NCBI GenBank assembly: GCA_033977485.1
Contig: CM066984.1
Span: forward strand, 47,068,600-47,132,599
Reading direction: 5' to 3'
Origin: Hydrangea macrophylla
Lineage: Eukaryota; Streptophyta; Magnoliopsida; Cornales; Hydrangeaceae
Length of the DNA stretch: 64,000 bases
A model generated the notes under the pieces. The model saw nothing but the letters and a program-made list of their open reading frames with translations. It did no database searches and was not told the DNA's origin. Numbering within the stretch: position 1 is the first letter of the stretch; every line of letters begins with the position of its first letter. A program made the position numbers and the translations under genes. Below, in pieces: positions 1 through 11,814 of the stretch.

Positions 1-331
1 CTGAGGGAAATCCAAAGGGAAAGTGTTTCAACTGCAGCATCCCGGGACATTGAAAGAGAAACTGTCCACACTATTTGGCCACTAAAAAGCAAGGTATGAT
101 TGAGTCACTTGTAATTGAAGTAAGTCATTTAACAGATACCTTGAATACATGGTGCATTGACTCTGGAGCAACTAACCATATCTGCAATATGTTGTAGGGG
201 TTCAAACCAACCAGGCAGTACAGTGATGGAGAAATCAAGTTCACCCTGGGATCTAGTGCAACCGTTTTAGCCATTCCTATTGGAGTCGTAGTCATAGTTT
301 TTCCTAGTAATAAAACATTAGTGTTAATAGA
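1..331 (+). pseudogene. Old Copia element X: Gag zinc-knuckle and protease remnant
   Basis: The window opens inside a Copia polyprotein. Reading on the plus strand shows a Gag zinc knuckle (KCFNCSIPGH, an in-frame stop, KRNC) and then the aspartic protease site [12 protein letters not shown]. Both align well with the better copies near 30.9-31.1 kb. Stops after the zinc-knuckle His and after ICNML show it is dead. The frame breaks at 331, where a solo LTR has been inserted, and resumes at 3090. The 5' LTR and Gag N-terminus lie left of the window. X is a diverged relative of the Copia family that dominates 21-58 kb. Confidence 0.88.
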
Positions 332-910
332 TGTAACACCCTGTATTTTCCTGATATAAATATTTATTTAAAAAAATTAATGAGACAACCTAAATTTTAT
401 GTGTACTGGTTATGTGCATTTATATTTTTATGGTTATTTATTTATACGTGTGCATTTATCTTAATTATTAATTACTGTGTGAAATTTTATAGAGCTAAGT
501 CATGGAGTTAAGCTGTAAAAATTTAATTATTAATTACTGTGTGAAATTTTATAGAGCTAAGTGGTGGAGTTAAGTTGTAAAATTTTAAGTTGAACAAGTT
601 ATTGAAAAGTTGATGTGTTTATTTTTTTGAGTAGTATTTACAGGCCCATGAATAGGTCAAATATTGTATCTGGTATGAAGTTTTTAAGTACCCGGGGCAT
701 GAGTACCTTTGGGCTAGCCATTTTAGTGGTTTGGGTTACATTCTGGGCTCATATGGGTCTCTTTTGTGAGCCCACAAGAAGAAAAAATGGGATTTCTAGC
801 ATTTATGTATTTGTGTTATAATATATGTGTCATATATATGTATACATATTATTTAGTGCCCTAGGGTTTAAGAAAAATAAAAGAAAGAGAGAAGAAAATA
901 GAGAACAGAT

Positions 911-971
<61 letters not shown>

Positions 972-3089
972 AGAAGAAGAAGAAGAAGAAGAAGAAGAAG
1001 AAGAAGAAGAAGAAGAAGAGAAACTCCAAATATTTATTTTGCGTAATCATCATCAATCCTTGGAGCCCTAAATTGGTGAGTTAATCAATTGTTTCATTTT
1101 GTTTTCGTTATAATTTTTCGTCAATTAGAATATGTTGAGAAAATCGGAAAAGGGTCCATGAAATCTTGTTGGAGTATATATATATAGATGCATGTATAGA
1201 TATGTATATTCATTGTTATTGGGTTTAAACTTTGAGATTTATTTTGTTGATTTTCGGATTTATTTAAATTAGCTTGGATCTGTTTGAGAGAAAAATTATA
1301 AATAATTCGTACGTTGATTGTTTTAAGATTCTGCCCACGTGTCCCATGTAAAACGCAATTTTGATCACTTTTCGGCTAATGGTATTTTTCATGATTCTGC
1401 ATCGTTTAGGCAGAAATTGACAATTACAGTAGTTGTGAACAAATATCTAATTGAATATTTTTTGATTTGAAGAATATGATTCCTTATTTTGTGCTTTATG
1501 TATGCTAATGTTGAATGTTTGGTTGAGGTATCTGTACTTGAAATAATTGGTTGTATATTGTAGAAATTTTAATAAAAGATAAACTAGATACGTTGAATAG
1601 TATGTTGGTGATCTTGCAATTTGATCAGAAAATATTGTGGAACAATTGTTATGGCAAAATTGATAAAACCATATATTGTGAGAAATGGGAACGCATCTAA
1701 AAGATTGAGATGTGATTGGACTATGATGAGACAGAACTATGTGATAAACGTGAAATTCACAATTATTGGGATAATACTAACGATTAGTGATAATTGCAAC
1801 ATAATTCCTTAGTGCTCACTGCCCCCCGTTGTGTGATATGTTTTTTTGGCAGCTCAACTTGCTGAGTGTACCCTTTTGCCAGTGGCTTCATGATCAAACT
1901 GACCTAAGCCTTATGCTCGGCTTAATTTATAGACGTCTAGGCATATTGACTGGCCTTTCGTTGTGTATACCTGGTTTGGTTGATACCCTTACCATATTGG
2001 CACTGGAGTGGATGTTGGTAGTATATCCGGGCACACATGGGATATATGTGTGGGCTGTACCATGGAGGGTGGCCAAGTGGTGAAGCTAGGGAACACAAAG
2101 ATAAATTTAAGCTTAATAAATAATGAACATGAATTATTTCATAAGACTTATAAGCGTGGAATAATGAACGCTACGTTTGAGTTAGAATGTGGACGGTTTG
2201 TATAGTGAATTGTTTGCTTAGTTTGTGATCATTCATTTTGCAGGATGGTGGGCCCACTAACATTTTACAGGTTTGGCTCACCATAAGTAGATGGGTAAGT
2301 ATGAAATTCCTAGTAGCTTTGGATTTCGGGCAAGAAATTATCTGCCACCACATAAATGGAAACTACTCTATTGTCCAGATATGTGTGTGGAACTACCTGT
2401 CTTGGCCCAAGAGTGTTATAGTGTGGTTTGTAGTCAACGGGTTCAAGTTGGATCCCTAAGACTTGTTGTTTTGTTTAACTCATACCAGTATTTTATATAC
2501 TGACCCGGGTTTGGGGCGTTTCTATATGAAACGTAGTCGAATGTTTGTGCATGTTAGTAATGGAGAAGATTTTCTGTGGAGCTTTGTCTGTGTGAAGAGA
2601 TTGTTGTTGTGCCGCTTCTTGTCAGAGTTGTATTTATTTTCTTCTTGTACTTGAGAGTTATTGTTGGCAGTGTGGGCCATGTATGTATAATTGTAATAAA
2701 GTTGTATATTGGGTATAGGGAACGTTGTAGTTGCTCTGACCAATAGATGTATAGATTTTATTTTCTCTCTGCTGAACTCTGTGAAGAGGTTTTTATTTAA
2801 TGAAAATGATATTTCTTTTGTAAATCGAAATGATATAATATTTGTAATAGAAGTTTACTATTTTTTTTTAATGAAATGCAATGTTTGGAACTAAAGGTTT
2901 GTTATTCAATGAGTTTTTCTTTAAAAATAAGATCACATATCCTTAATTAATGAGCATTAAATATTTTTTTCAATAAATTATCTATTAGCCTGTGTGGGGG
3001 TGTCACTCTCAGGGCTTTGGCAATTGAATATTAGTACGGATACATGCTCTAGATTGAATATTTGGTTATCTAAAAATCAGGGTGTGACA
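332..3089 (+). mobile_element. Solo LTR (about 2.76 kb) of a Ty3/Gypsy-type element
   Basis: The segment begins TGTAACACCC and ends GGGTGTGACA, so it has TG...CA ends. It is flanked on both sides by the 5-bp duplication ATAGA (327-331 and 3090-3094). Removing it rejoins the Copia protease frame (LVLI then DVFYIPS). No Gag or Pol coding is visible inside, so I read it as a solo LTR left by LTR-LTR recombination. Its length and termini resemble the 2.9-kb LTRs of chromovirus D (TGTAACAACC...TGACA), so a related lineage is likely, though the interiors differ. It carries a compound microsatellite at 910-1020. The short ORFs here look like chance. Confidence 0.85.
910..1020 (+). repeat. Compound microsatellite (TG)n(GA)n(AAG)n
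   Basis: Uninterrupted TG repeats (about 911-935) pass into GA repeats (about 935-968) and then AAG repeats (about 967-1019). It lies within the solo LTR. Apparent Arg-rich or Ser/Leu-rich ORFs across it are products of the repeat. Confidence 0.97.
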
Positions 3090-5995
3090 ATAGATGTATT
3101 TTACATCCCTTCCATAAGACATAATCTCATTTTTTATTCTAGTTTAGTAAATAATGGTTATTTGTTTCATTTTGGAACTGAAGTATCAATAAAAAGAAAT
3201 GGTTCTTTAATTTGTTGTTGTACAATGTCTAATGGTTTATACTTAATTAATCCTTGCACTCAAGAATAATCTAAAGCGGAATTAACTAACTCAATGGTAA
3301 CATCACCATCTAAAAGGAAAGTACCTTCTTCAAATCCTACAAAACTTTGGCACTTGAGGTTAGGTCATATTAATCTGCACAGAATATATAGGTTGGTCAA
3401 AGACGGTGGACTCAACTCTTTAGTTGTAGAGCCATTACCTATCTGTGAGCCCTGTTTTAAATGACCAAAAGACCCTTTTTCGCTAAGGGCAATAGGGGCC
3501 AAAGATTTGTTGGAGTTAATACATAGTGATGTATATGGACCAATAAACATCAAAGCACATGGAGGTTATCAATATTTCATTACGTTTACTGATGATTATT
3601 CAACATATGGATTTCTTTACTATTGCACCACAAATCTAAAGCCTTTGAAAAGTTCAAAGAATTTAGAGCTAAGGTGGAGAAACAATTGGTAAAGAATATC
3701 AAGGTCATTCGATCTGATCAATGTGGCGAATTTCTATCTGATATGTTTATTGATCACTTGAGAGAGAATGGGATTTTATCTCAGTTGGCTGCACCTGGTA
3801 CACCTTAATAGAATGGTGTAACTGAAAGAAAGAACAAGACCCTTTTAGACATGACTAGGTCGATGATGAGCTATTCGGAATTGCCACTGTTCCTATAGGG
3901 TTTCTCTTTGGAAACAACATTATACATACTAAATCATGTTCCAAGCAAATCTGTCCCTAAGACACCCCGAGAGTTGTGGAGTGGGCGTAAGCCATCTTTA
4001 CAAGATTTTCAAATATGGGGATGTCTAGCACATGTACTGAAGGGACGGATGAGCAAGTGGGAAGCATGATCGAAAGTATGTTACTTTGTTGGATATCCGA
4101 AGAAACAAAAGGTCGGTATTTTTACCATCCAAGAGAGCAAAAGGTGTTCGTATGTACACATGCTCTCTTGGATGATAAAAATACCAACCTTTTGTTTTAT
4201 TTGAGGATGATTATATCATGAAATAAAACCCAAAGGACGGATAGGTCTAGAGGAGCTAAAGGAGCAATCCTCAATTCCTTAAATAGTCAATGAGAATGTA
4301 GAATCATAAATAACTGCATCACCTTCTATTCCTACACTAGAACCTCGTCGTAGTGGGAGGATTGTCAGGTAACCTGATAGATTCATGTTCTTAGGAATTT
4401 TGAAGTTGTTCCTGAGGAGTCTAAATATGATCCGTCCACCTATGAGGAGGCCATGGTCGATGTAGATTCGGACCAACAGAAACTTATAATGAAAGCTGAA
4501 ATGGAATCTATGCATTCCAATCAGGTCTGGGAGCTTGTGGATTCTCATGCCAATATTAAATCCATAGGCTATAAGTGGGTCTACAAATGGAAGAGAGGAC
4601 CAAATGGGAAGGTAGAGACCTTCAAGGCTAGGCTAGTGGCAAAGGGCTATACTCAACGAGAGGGTATTGACTGTGATGCAACTTTTTTGCTTGTAGCCAT
4701 GCTTAAATCCATCAGGATACTTTTATCCATTAAAGCATGTCTCGATTATGAGAGATGGCAGATGGACGTCAAGACAGCACTCTTGAATGGAAATCTTGAC
4801 AAGGATATCTTCATGCAGCAACCAGTCGATTTCATAGTCAGGAGAACATGGTATGCAAATTGAAAAGTCCATTTATGGGCTCATGCAAGCATCCAGGAGT
4901 TGGAATATCCGATTTGATCAAGAAGTCAAATCTTTTGGATTTATCCAAAATATGGATAAGCCTTGTGTTTACAAGAAACATGAGGAGAACGCGGTGACAT
5001 TTCCAGTTCTTTATGTTGATATATCCTTCTCATTTGGATTGACATAGGAGTATTATCAATGATTAAGGTTTGGCTGGCTAGTACCCTTGACATGAAAGAT
5101 CTTGGTGAGACAAGCTATATCCTAGGGATAAAGCTCTTACGAGATCGGAAGAATAAGATAATAGGATTATCCCAAGTTTCCTATATTGATAAAGTACCTT
5201 CCAGGTTCTTTATGGAAAATTCCAAAAAAGGCTTTCTCCCTTTCAGGCATGGTCTAACACTCTCATAGGATCAGTGTCCTAAGACGCAAAGTGAGAGAGA
5301 TCGCATGACAGGAGTATTCTATGCTTTAGCTGTGGGAAGCCTCATATATGCGATGTTGTGTACAAGATCGGATATTTGTTTTATCGTAAGCATGGTCAGC
5401 AGATATCAGTCCAATCCTGGTCCAGATCACTGGACATCTGTGAAGTATATTCTTAAGTACTTGAGAAGGACTCGAGATTATATATTGGTTTATGGTGGAG
5501 AGGAGTTAGTTCTAGTAGGCTACACTAATTTTGACTTTATGTCGTATAAGGATTTGAGAAGGTCAACATCCGGACATGTGTTTTCTCTTAGAGGTTATGC
5601 CATTAGTTAGAGAAGCGTTAAGCAGAAATGCATTGAGGATTCTATGACAGAGGCAGAGTACGTTGTAGCCTGGAAGAAGCCAAGGAAGTTGTTTGGCTCA
5701 AGAAGTTCCTTCTGGAGATAGGAGTGGTCCCTGTAGCACAGTCACCTATTATACTTTATTGTGACAATAGTGAAGCTATGGCACGGTCGAATGAACCACG
5801 TAACCACAGAAGAGGAAAGAATGTTAAGAGGAGTATCACCTAATTAGGAAGATAGTGCAGAGAGGTGACGTATTGGTGACCAAGATTACAATAGCAGATA
5901 ATCTTGTAGATCCATTACGAAAGCCTTGTCTATTAAGGTTTTCGATCGTCACATGGATAGTCGTCGTATTAGATGTAATACTAATTGGTTGTGAG
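3090..5995 (+). pseudogene. Old Copia element X: integrase, RT and RNase H remnant
   Basis: Continuation of X after the solo LTR. In order: end of protease and spacer (DVFYIPSIRHNLI), integrase zinc region (LWHLRLGHINLHRI), integrase core ([48 protein letters not shown]), RT ([43 protein letters not shown] where YVDD is expected, so the catalytic site is lost), and RNase H (GYTNFDFMSYKDLRRSTSGH). There are many frameshifts and stops, and a 35-bp inverted duplication at 4105-4195. It ends just before a PPT-like GCGAGAGTT and the 3' LTR at 6010. Confidence 0.9.
4105..4195. repeat. 35-bp inverted repeat inside Copia X
   Basis: Left arm 4105-4139 and right arm 4161-4195 are reverse complements with two mismatches, separated by 21 bp. 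In intact copies of the family (about 32218-32290) only the left-arm sequence occurs here. The right arm is therefore an inverted templated duplication, not ancestral coding. Confidence 0.85.
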
Positions 5996-6009
5996 TGCAA
6001 GCGAGAGTT

Positions 6010-7405
6010 TGTTAGAGTTTGATGGAGTGTGCCCTTAAACCAATTAGCTTTGAACTATTATAAACATCAGTTTTAGTATATGTTTATGGATATCATTGCT
6101 TATATTTCAACACGTATGTTTTTCATAAGATGAATGGTGGTTTAACATCCTTGAACTTCATTGTGTGTGATTCATTTATGTGAAAGAGTTTTACACATAG
6201 AAGATATGAATCATATGATCCTTAGGAGTTCTAAATAGTTACAGTTGATGATAAGACTGGATATCTTATCAGATCTACATTGTAGCAGGATTAGCTTCGA
6301 TTTGATAGAGTGATGAATCTCATTCACAAGAGAGTAAGACTCCAAAGTTAATATGCTAGTGTATATGATATATTGACGGACCTTGAGTTTAATCCACTGA
6401 TAAGAACTGACAACAATCAATGGACAATCAAACATATACGAGACACATGTGTGTAATCCTGAGATAATAATGGACACAAGCTTTGGGTCTGGTTGTTTGA
6501 TTTACCAATCAGTGAGGTCTTTAAGATAAACACCTTGGTATTGTGGATGATCATGTCTAGAATATTCGGAATATATATTATCAAGATGGAATCTATCCTC
6601 TATTACAGAGAAGTATTCTTCTGAGAATGTCACTGTGTTAGTCATTGAGAATTACAATTTTGTAGTAAGTATGTTACTACGTCATAATTTACCCATTTTT
6701 CGAAAAAAAAAATGTTACTACCTGTTTGGTGAACTATGTGAAGCGCATGGGGACTCCAGAATATAAGCTGTAATTATCAATTGGGAGACAGTGCTACTTA
6801 GTCTCAGTGATAATTATGAATATTGAAGGTAGAGGGGCATTAATGTCATTTTATATAGATCTAGGTATTACTCTGTGATTTGGAGTGCTGTTAGTGTCAT
6901 GTGGTGAAATTGATATTAAATAATTAATTTAGACTATTTGGGTAATGAGATTAACCGGGTACAATTTATATTAATTTAGGCAATTAGGAAGAGCCTAGAG
7001 GTCCCACGTGTAGCTCTTATAAAGTCTCGGTCCAACTAGGTTTAGTAGTTATATATGAGAGTGTATAAATATATGTGTAGAAAGATTTTTTGTGCTTGCT
7101 CTAATAAGCATGGCCGAACCTCTCTCTCCCTCACATTTATTTTTCTCTCTTCATCTAACCCTAGAGATCGTCATCAAGGTCTAAGGATCCAAAAGCTTCA
7201 AGAGTATATGAGTGAAGATTTCTGGAACTCAAAGGAGGAGTAGCATCTGGATATTGCCTGAAGAGTTCTCGTAAGGATCCAACTGATCATTAAAAGGTAT
7301 TAGATCTATTTTGATAATCATATGTATCTAGGTTTGAACCCGATCTATTTTTGAAAAGTATTTTCAAAGATTAATCGCTTTTGCAAACCCTAAAATTTTA
7401 AAACT
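6010..7405 (+). mobile_element. 3' LTR of Copia X
   Basis: It starts TGTTAGAGTTTGATGG directly after a purine-rich tract, in the same position as TGTTGGGTTTGTGCCC in the younger family. Internal blocks match the younger LTR, for example TTACCAATCAGTGAGGTCTT near 6500 against 27366 and 34563. The LTR is strongly diverged. It lacks the dense palindrome array of the younger copies. The right boundary is uncertain because the upstream LTR and target duplication are outside the window. Confidence 0.7.
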
Positions 7406-7429
7406 GGACTAATAGTTTTGAGCCCTTAT

Positions 7430-8445
7430 ATTTATTCATAGCATTTACCTTTGCTAGAGTTGTTTCTTGGCAAGTTGAACTGTTAGGACATTCATTTATA
7501 GAATGTCCTAAAGTATGACAGCTATCACAAAGTACTCTTTTTGTTTTAGGTGGATTATGTTTTTCTTTTGTTATGGCTTCTACTTAAAGTTCTAATTCTT
7601 TATATTTCAGTGTTAAATCATCTTTTGATTGTAATGGATATAAACTTTTAGCTTCTTCCACTCTACCAATTTGTTTTTTTCCCACTAGGAAGCATTTTTG
7701 CCAAGCCAATCAAAATATGACTTAGCTTCGTTGGCAGTTTTACTCAAAAATTCTCCTTGACACATAGTTTCAACTAATTTCTTATGATTTTGGTTCTACT
7801 TCTTCGTAAAAGAAATTAATTAAATGCAATTTTTCAAAACCATGATATGGACAAGCTAGTAAGAGATCTTTAAAACGTTCCCAAACTTCAAGGAATGGTT
7901 CCTTTTCTTTTGAGCAAAAAGTGTAATTTGAAGCATCATGCTATTAGTTAAATTTTTTGGATAGATTTTTTTTAGAAAGGCTTCATTCTTTTCATGCCAT
8001 GAAGTTATAGATCTAGGACGGAGAGATAAAAGCCAAGCTTTGGCTTTTTCTTTTAAAGAAAAAGGTAAAAGCTTAAGAAAGATTATTTCAAGAGGACAAC
8101 TTTGATCAGAGAACGTACTACAAACTTTTTCAAATTCACGAATATGAAGATAAGCACGTTCTGACACCATTCCATGGAAAGGTGGTAAGAGGGGTATCAT
8201 GTCTTGTCTAAAATGAACGTTTCAAGTATGTCTAGGTAGAGTGATGCAAGAAGGAGTGATATTTCATTCTGGGGTTAATAGATCACGTAAAAAGCGTTGT
8301 TCACGCTCTGGTAGTGGTATATTTTCCGCATGTTCACTATGCACGTCTATGCCTTCAATTTCAGCCATTATTCTACAAAATTGTATACTAGATGAACCAG
8401 TAGAAATATTAAAATTATGTGGACTTGATATAAAACTTCAGTAGT
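7430..8445 (-). pseudogene. Ty3/Gypsy Gag remnant (Athila/TAT-like)
   Basis: Read on the minus strand, 8200-7856 gives a Retrotrans_gag-type domain (PPFHGMVSERAYLHIREFE; LPFSLKEKAKAWLLSLRPRS; SWHEKNEAFLKKIYP). Farther on, near 7540-7460, is a zinc knuckle (CDSCHTLGHSINEC). Upstream, 8444-8240 gives a broken N-terminal part (MAEIEGIDVHSEHAENIPLP). The SITSWHE and PFSLKEKAK motifs resemble Athila/TAT-type plant Gag. Frameshifts and stops show it is inactive. No pol or LTR was found for it, and Copia X may have inserted into it at about 7405. Confidence 0.75.
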
Positions 8446-8485
8446 ATCTAAGGACACATGAAGTGAAAAAAAACGGAGTATTAGA

Positions 8486-8530
<45 letters not shown>

Positions 8531-8531
8531 T
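8486..8531. repeat. (ATT)n microsatellite
   Basis: About 15 uninterrupted ATT/TTA units, followed by T-rich and AT-rich sequence. Confidence 0.95.
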
Positions 8532-10144
8532 TTTATAACTAAGTAAAAAAAACTCTTTTTTTATTAAATTATATATTTATTTATTATTTTTTTTTTTGGA
8601 AGATAGGTTTATATGTGTATATATATATGACTTTTTTTTAAATGGACACATACATACTTATGAATATATATTTATATATATTTATCAAGGAAAAATTCTC
8701 TATAGTTTTTTTTTTCTAAAATAAAACATAGATTATTTATAAGATAGAATAGATATATATATAGAGTGTGAAATAGTTTTCAACTTAACTTTTAAAAAAA
8801 AAATGTATTTTAAGTCGTTCCCCAACAACGACGTCAAAACCTTGACTAGTCTGTACTAACGCATTTTATTGTTAACACCCAAGTGTAGGTGGTCGTACAG
8901 GTAATAAAGTTCTGGGAAGATCATGTCGAACCCACAGGGAACGGTAAAATTTTTTTTAAGGTAGGAAGTAACTATTTTGTCCCTAAAAAGAAAATAAAAG
9001 ATGATGGATTTTCTTGAAACTTTTCCTAAACTACAAGTTCTTATATTTTTATAGTAAAACTAATTAAAAGCTTTTTTTCTTTTTTAGTGGTTTACGGTAA
9101 ATATTTTAACATTATACATTAAAAATAAACTAACTAAGATGCTATCAAGAAAAGGAAGAAAATGAGATAATCTCATTAAATAAACTTTTTGAATTTTATT
9201 ATAGCGAAAGATGGAAATAATACAAATATTCAATCTAAGTTATCTAAAAATAGGAAATATTAATTAACTTGGAAGAAATTATTTAAATTGATTGGGAATG
9301 CAAATCAACGCTAGATTATACAACTTTTGTGCTTTTGAAAAGGTGTGGTATTTTTAAATATAATGACTTTTTATTTGAAAATAAACTTATTGAAGTCATA
9401 TCAGGTGTGTCATGTTTGATATGAAACGACGTTGTTTGTTTAAAGAAAAATAAAGAAGCAATCGGACAACCCGCGGACGTGGGTTATTCGGTGCTCAGTC
9501 CTCACCACTCTGCCACTACATGATTGTCTGTCGATTAATGGATAGAAATATATATATATATATATAAATACACATACTTGAAATATAAACTTTATTAAAT
9601 AAATTATTTTGTATACTAGGTGTTTTTGATTTTTACAAATGGCATAGTTTGACAATTCGCAAAATAAAATTCTTAATTCAAATGTGTAATCCTTTGAAGT
9701 TTAATATAACCATAATCTATGAACATGTTAAATATTCATTAGCCATAGCTGTTTTTGGCCAGAAATGAAAAAAACAACCCATCCAGATAAATTTGCCCAT
9801 TAAATATTAATGTACATAAGTGGTGATTTCTAGATTTTTTTATTGCATATCCCCAATTAAAGGTCTAGCCTAACATGTTTGGAATTGACTGTCTTCTAAA
9901 TAACCTTTTAAAGATAAATTAAATAGGTGTACACAATCACTGTCTAGTTAAGATTCAGGATTATATCAACAAGGTAAGAGTGAAAACTAATATTAAAATA
10001 CTTTTTTTTCTCTTAACAGTAGTTGGGATTGAATTCGTAGGATCTGCAAAATAGAAAAGTTTAGTAACTAAGCTAATAAAACATAAATGAATTAAAATAT
10101 TACATTAAAATTAGCTACTATACCTTAAACCTTGAGTTCTTGCT
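8532..10144. other. AT-rich stretch without a recognisable gene
   Basis: The only structured part is near 8872-8950 (ACACCCAAGTGTAGG ... CGAACCCACAGGGAACGG). That kind of sequence is often seen in 5' leader regions of plant Ty3 elements, and it could be the leader of the gag remnant on its left; this is recollection and weakly supported. A short (AT)n run lies at about 9550-9566. I see no conserved coding or RNA gene. Confidence 0.5.
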
Positions 10145-10577
10145 TAGAGATATTGTGTGGCCTGGGCTCAGGCAGGAGCTTACTGGTATGCCTCTGGGAA
10201 TGTCATCTCGGTTCTATTATTGTTGAGTCTTTTCCAAAATGGACTCAGCATAGCATTCAGCCAGAATATCAAAAGAATTTGATGCTTTAATCCCCATCTT
10301 ATTGGGAAACCCTACTGGAAGATATTGGACTGCGGAAGGGTTTATGGAGTATACAACATGCTCACTTAACACTGTCGTACTTTCCTGAGTTGGGGGTAAG
10401 TTACTACCCTGGTTTTCTTTAGAGATTTCCTTACTCACGAGAGAAGGGGCCACTTTTGATGGACTTTGGGGCCGATGGACATGCTGATGGGGTTTAGATG
10501 GGGGAGCTACTGCTTGAACAGGGGTATCTTTGCTATGTTTAGTAGTGTCCCTTACCTTAGGCTGAGAGGTCGTGAAA
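10145..10577 (-). pseudogene. Unassigned coding fragment, possibly LINE ORF1 C-terminus
   Basis: The minus strand reads an open frame (10453-10217) with ASNSFDILAECYAES near its end. This resembles the short 'NSF-x-VL' motif found near the end of plant LINE ORF1 proteins. Upstream in the same direction the sequence is Pro/Gln-rich, as ORF1 linkers often are. It abuts a broken Gypsy RT at 10578 with no LTR between, so the junction is a truncation or rearrangement. I assign it to a LINE only tentatively. Confidence 0.35.
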
Positions 10578-11087
10578 TCAGTCTATTATACGAATCTGAT
10601 GATAACCACTCTTTAAATAAATCTTAGAAAACACACAAGAATCATGCAGCTCATCTAACATATCATCTAAACGAGGGATAGGATGACGATACTTTACCGT
10701 TATGTTGTTGATGGCTCGGCAATCAACACACATTCTCCACGTCCCATCCTTCTTAGGTAATAACAATACTGGAACTGCACATGGACTAATACTTTCTCTT
10801 ACGTACCCTTTTTCCATCAGTTCACTAACCTGCTTTTGAAGTTCCTTCGTCTCCTCTGGATTACTCCTGTAGGCTGGTCGATTCGGAATAGTTGCACCGG
10901 GCACGAAATCAATTTGATGCTCAATCCCTCGGATTGGAGGTAAGCCATGGGATGTTTCCTCGGGAAAGACATCCTCATAATCCTGCAAAAGAGTCACAAT
11001 AAAACTAGGCAAAGAGGGGTTAAGTTTGTTAGTTCTCAAAAATGCCTCCTTGTATAAAAGTACACGTATAGGCTGATTTGCAAACAA
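10578..11087 (-). pseudogene. Gypsy-1 reverse transcriptase, truncated
   Basis: The 169-residue frame begins with the pre-RT linker (DYEDVFPEETSHGLPPIRGIE, a usual Ty3 motif) and enters RT with AVPVLLLPKKDGTWRMCVD and [15 protein letters not shown]. It breaks after SGYHQIRI, before the catalytic YxDD motif. The rest of RT, RNase H and integrase are absent here, replaced by the fragment at 10145-10577. It overlaps the protease frame upstream in a different frame, which indicates a frameshift. The same family recurs at 17963-20433. Confidence 0.88.
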
Positions 11088-11814
11088 CGCTCTTTTTATC
11101 GCATTCGCTCTTGCATAGAAATTCTTTTGTTTCCCTCTTTTTTTCTCTCAATGACTTCACTTTTCTTTTCTCTATCTCTCTCAATTTTCTCGATCTCTCC
11201 CTTTTTTCACACTTTTTCTCTTGATCACTCTCTTTTTGCATCCTCACTTGATCCTCATAAACCTGTTTTGGTGTTAATGGAACAAGAGTGACTGGTTTTT
11301 GATTGAGTACAAAAGAGTATTTGTTGGTGAATCCATCATGCTTCACTCGCCGATCGAATTGCCATGGTTGGCCCAACAGTAGATGTCCTGCTTGCATCGG
11401 GACTACATCACACAAAACTTCATCTTCATATTTTTCGATGCGGAAATAAACCATCACCTGTTTAGTAACTCTTATTTCTCCGGAATCATTGAGCCATTGC
11501 AATTTATAAGGCCGGGGGTGTGTAATTGTTGGTAGTCCTAATTTCTTCACCATTGTAGTGTTAGCAACATTTGTACAACTACCTCCATCAATAATCACAC
11601 TACAAACCTTGTTTTGCATATGGCATCGAGTATGAAAGATATTTTCTTGCTGCACCTCTTCCTCTTCTTTTGCTTGCAAACTCAAAGCCCTCCTTGTTAC
11701 CAATAAATCACCATGAACTACGTACTCCTCACAACTCACGTCCTCCAATGGTGACATTGAGTCGGTATCACTTTCATCCTCGGTCTCAATTTCACCATCA
11801 TCTCGCAACACCAT
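11029..11814 (-). pseudogene. Gypsy-1 Gag tail and aspartic protease
   Basis: A 261-residue frame. The pepsin-like site is VIIDGGSCTNVANTTMV (DGG in place of DSG/DTG, known in some plant Ty3 lineages), followed by GHLLLGQPWQFDRR, the second protease motif (LLGxPW). A very Lys/Arg/Glu-rich linker follows (about residues 190-230). The zinc knuckle just upstream, near 11890-11840, reads GFKCQGRGHRASQC: the first Cys is replaced by Gly, whereas the sister copy at 19990 keeps CFKC. That suggests decay. Confidence 0.85.

Noticed and set aside
825..1056. Arg-rich and Ser/Leu/Phe-rich small ORFs
   Set aside because: They are translations of the TG/GA/AAG microsatellite on the two strands.
1829..2459. 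Overlapping small ORFs in the solo LTR
   Set aside because: Several frames overlap on both strands without domain content, and no conserved protein is recognisable.
9440..9655. Possible tRNA-like or small gene near 9460-9545
   Set aside because: The GC-richer patch does not form a cloverleaf that I can draw, and no anticodon arm with a proper T-loop is present.
10217..10453. Host gene candidate
   Set aside because: No introns, promoter or conserved domain; it abuts a broken RT and has LINE ORF1-like features.
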